Source: Planctomycetaceae bacterium
GTDB taxonomy: Bacteria > Planctomycetota > Planctomycetia > Pirellulales > UBA1268
Direction of reading: 5' to 3'
DNA length: 7,245 nt
Assembly (NCBI GenBank): GCA_030616935.1
Contig: JAUWWJ010000078.1
Coordinates: 1-7,245 of the forward strand
Shown: positions 5,695 to 7,245 of the stretch, piece after piece
How positions within the stretch are numbered: the first letter of the stretch is position 1
Layout: each line of letters opens with the position of its first letter
The notes under the pieces: generated by a model
What the model was told of the DNA's origin: nothing
Seen by the model: only the letters and a program-made list of their open reading frames with translations
Database searches by the model: none
Position numbers and translations under genes: made by a program

Positions 5695-6792
5695 GTGAAA
5701 AATCAGAAACCATGCATTGGTATCCTCACCAGTGGCGGTGATTGTCCGGGGCTCAACGCGGTTATACGAGCAACTGTCCTGTCTTCCGAACGGCTTGGTT
5801 TTTCGTGTATTGGTTTTCTGCGTGGGTACGAAGGACTTGTTGATCCGGTTGAATACATGTCACTAACACCGGCGAATACAAGTGGCATCCTCACTCAGGG
5901 CGGGACGATTCTTGGCTCAACAAATCGAGGTCGATTTGCAGCAACTACTGGTGAAGATAATCGTTTGTCTATTGACCCAGATTTGTTGGCCGGTGTTGCC
6001 CAGACTGTCCGTCAACTCGATGTTTGTGGCTTGATCTGTATCGGAGGAGATGGCTCCCTTGCAATTGCAGATCAGTTTCATCAATTCGGCATACCGGTAG
6101 TTGGAGTCCCCAAAACAATCGATAACGACCTTAGCGCAACGGCATTTACGTTTGGTTTTGATTCTGCTGTATCAGCCGCGACTGACGCGCTAGACAGGTT
6201 GCGAACAACCGCAGCGAGTCACGAACGCATTATGGTGCTCGAGGTGATGGGTCGTCATGCCGGGTGGATCGCACTGCATGCCGGGATTGCCGGGGGAGCT
6301 GATGTTATTTTAGTCCCCGAAATTTCATGGACCTTCGAGAGTATCTGTCGGAAAATCATGGATCGTGAATCAGTAGGTCGGCGGGACTCGTTGCTCGTCG
6401 TTGCTGAAGGGGCGACGTTGCCGACAGGTGATATGGTTTGTAGGACATCAATAAATGTAAACGAGCAGGTAAAACTTGGTGGAATCGGTCAGGTTGTTGC
6501 AGAAGAAATTGCACAACGATTAGATAGGCAGACACGCACCGTTGTTCTCGGGCATCTTCAGCGTGGTGGAAGCCCGACTACGTTCGACAGAGTTCTTGCG
6601 ACAGAGTTCGGCGTTTTGGCCGTGCAAATGATTCATGAAGGGCGTTTTGGCGAGATGGTATGCTACCGGCCACCAGAAATTGAGAGTGTGCCCATTGCTT
6701 CGGCGATCAAACGACTCTCCCGAGTCGACCCAGATGGTTCGGCCGTGCGAACTGGTCGTGGGTTGGGAATAAGTTTTGGGGACACATGCTGA
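5695..6792 (+). CDS. pfkA: 6-phosphofructokinase (PfkA family, probably ATP-dependent)
   Basis: The enzyme phosphorylates fructose 6-phosphate to fructose 1,6-bisphosphate in the cytosol. The 365-residue protein shows the family motifs: GILTSGGDCPGLNAVIR (9-25, phosphoryl-donor loop), GGDGS (117-121), PKTIDND (139-145, catalytic Asp), MGRHAGWIAL (185-194, substrate binding), EGATLP (238-243) and LGHLQRGGSP (285-294) with DR at 298-299. The glycine in GGDGS matches ATP-using enzymes, whereas PPi-using enzymes have aspartate there (GGDD). The lysine in PKTIDND is shared by PPi-PFKs and by actinobacterial-type ATP-PFKs; E. coli has glycine. ATP use is therefore inferred, not certain. It is longer than the 320-residue E. 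coli PfkA, as in the mixed-substrate subgroup. The 292 bp before it hold no gene and only a weak inverted repeat. The acetyl-CoA synthetase gene follows after 45 bp. Confidence 0.93.
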   Translation: MKNQKPCIGILTSGGDCPGLNAVIRATVLSSERLGFSCIGFLRGYEGLVDPVEYMSLTPANTSGILTQGGTILGSTNRGRFAATTGEDNRLSIDPDLLAGVAQTVRQLDVCGLICIGGDGSLAIADQFHQFGIPVVGVPKTIDNDLSATAFTFGFDSAVSAATDALDRLRTTAASHERIMVLEVMGRHAGWIALHAGIAGGADVILVPEISWTFESICRKIMDRESVGRRDSLLVVAEGATLPTGDMVCRTSINVNEQVKLGGIGQVVAEEIAQRLDRQTRTVVLGHLQRGGSPTTFDRVLATEFGVLAVQMIHEGRFGEMVCYRPPEIESVPIASAIKRLSRVDPDGSAVRTGRGLGISFGDTC

Positions 6793-6837
6793 CGTACAGC
6801 GCGAGTTCCACTGAAAAATTTGGGTGAGGAGCAGAAC

Positions 6838-7245
6838 ATGTCAGCGAATGATAAGGCGGCAGGACGAGTTGCAAGTGTGATGCAGGAGCATCGCTCATTT
6901 CCGCCATCAAAAGACTTTTCAAGCCGATCTCGTATCGGTTCGATGGAAGCGTACCAAGCCCTCTATGATCAGGCTAAAAACGATCCAAATGGTTTCTGGG
7001 CAGAGCGGGCTCAATCATTACCGTGGATGAAGCCATATGACGAAGTGTTGAGATGGAATGCCCCACATGCAGAGTGGTTTGTAGGTGGGCAGACAAATGC
7101 TTCAGCAGCATGTATTGATCAGCATGTTGAAGCTGGGCTTGGTCACAAGACTGCGATTGTATGGATCGGCGAACCCACTGGTGAACGACGAACACTCACG
7201 TTTCGTGAACTTAAGGAAGAAGTGAGTAAAGCTGCTTCAGGATTA
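6838..7245 (+). CDS. acs: Acetyl-CoA synthetase (AMP-forming), N-terminal fragment
   Basis: The first 136 residues of an AMP-forming acetyl-CoA synthetase are present and the frame is open to the window edge. The full family protein has about 650 residues. The enzyme activates acetate with ATP and CoA through an acetyl-adenylate. Recognisable N-terminal segments are MEAYQALYDQAKNDPNGFWA (36-55), the substrate-independent cap motif W(N)APHAEWFVGG, NASAACIDQHV (the family's N-x-x-x-N/A-C-x-D-x-H) and TAIVWIGEPTGERRTLTFRE with following EL (about 105-126). The adenylate-forming core and the regulated C-terminal lysine lie outside the window. The ATG at 6838-6840 has GAGGAG (6826-6831) six bases upstream. 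It is 45 bp after pfk on the same strand with no terminator between, so co-transcription is likely. A propionyl-CoA synthetase paralogue cannot be excluded from this fragment. Confidence 0.9.
   Translation, partial: MSANDKAAGRVASVMQEHRSFPPSKDFSSRSRIGSMEAYQALYDQAKNDPNGFWAERAQSLPWMKPYDEVLRWNAPHAEWFVGGQTNASAACIDQHVEAGLGHKTAIVWIGEPTGERRTLTFRELKEEVSKAASGL

Overview
The window looks like chromosomal DNA from a bacterium, most likely a planctomycete of the Pirellulales type. That assignment is an inference. It rests on the style of the proteins, several GTG starts, the dispersed single-gene housekeeping layout, a lone trpF outside any trp operon, and an ExeA-type ATPase with a long acidic tail. It is not a database result. 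I see no IS element, CRISPR array, rRNA, tRNA, phage gene or toxin module. Most of the window is housekeeping, and the unusual parts are in the non-coding DNA and in the tail of one ATPase.

Left part (1-1160). The first 155 bases are the N-terminus of a ParA/Soj partition ATPase on the minus strand, running off the left edge. Upstream of it lies about 900 bp without a convincing intact gene. This stretch holds three parS-type ParB-binding sites: two perfect cores 47 bp apart near parA, and a third about 800 bp away with one core difference, set inside a 36-bp near-perfect palindrome. Together they form a chromosome-partitioning (centromere) locus. The rsmG/mnmG genes that often sit beside parA are not there. 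A minus-strand open frame (624-914) has a coding-like C-terminal half but no start codon, and may be gene debris.

Middle part (1094-3473, minus strand). ahcY (S-adenosylhomocysteine hydrolase) ends at a strong intrinsic terminator and is preceded by a good sigma70-type promoter. Its start is best placed at an internal GTG behind a GAGGAGG Shine-Dalgarno sequence. Upstream of it and on the same strand is trpF (phosphoribosylanthranilate isomerase). The trpF leader carries two overlapping 9-bp inverted repeats that cannot both fold at once.

Right part (3618-7245, plus strand). Divergent from trpF is an ExeA/GspA-like AAA+ ATPase with about 300 residues of acidic, apparently disordered tail ending in a short basic motif. 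Next comes a phosphofructokinase (GTG start behind AAGGAGG) whose active-site signature mixes ATP-type and PPi-type residues. After 45 bp comes the N-terminal third or less of an acetyl-CoA synthetase, cut by the window edge. pfk and acs are close enough to be co-transcribed, which would pair upper glycolysis with acetate activation. ahcY recycles the product of SAM-dependent methylation and trpF belongs to tryptophan synthesis. I see no functional link between these and the partition locus beyond adjacency.
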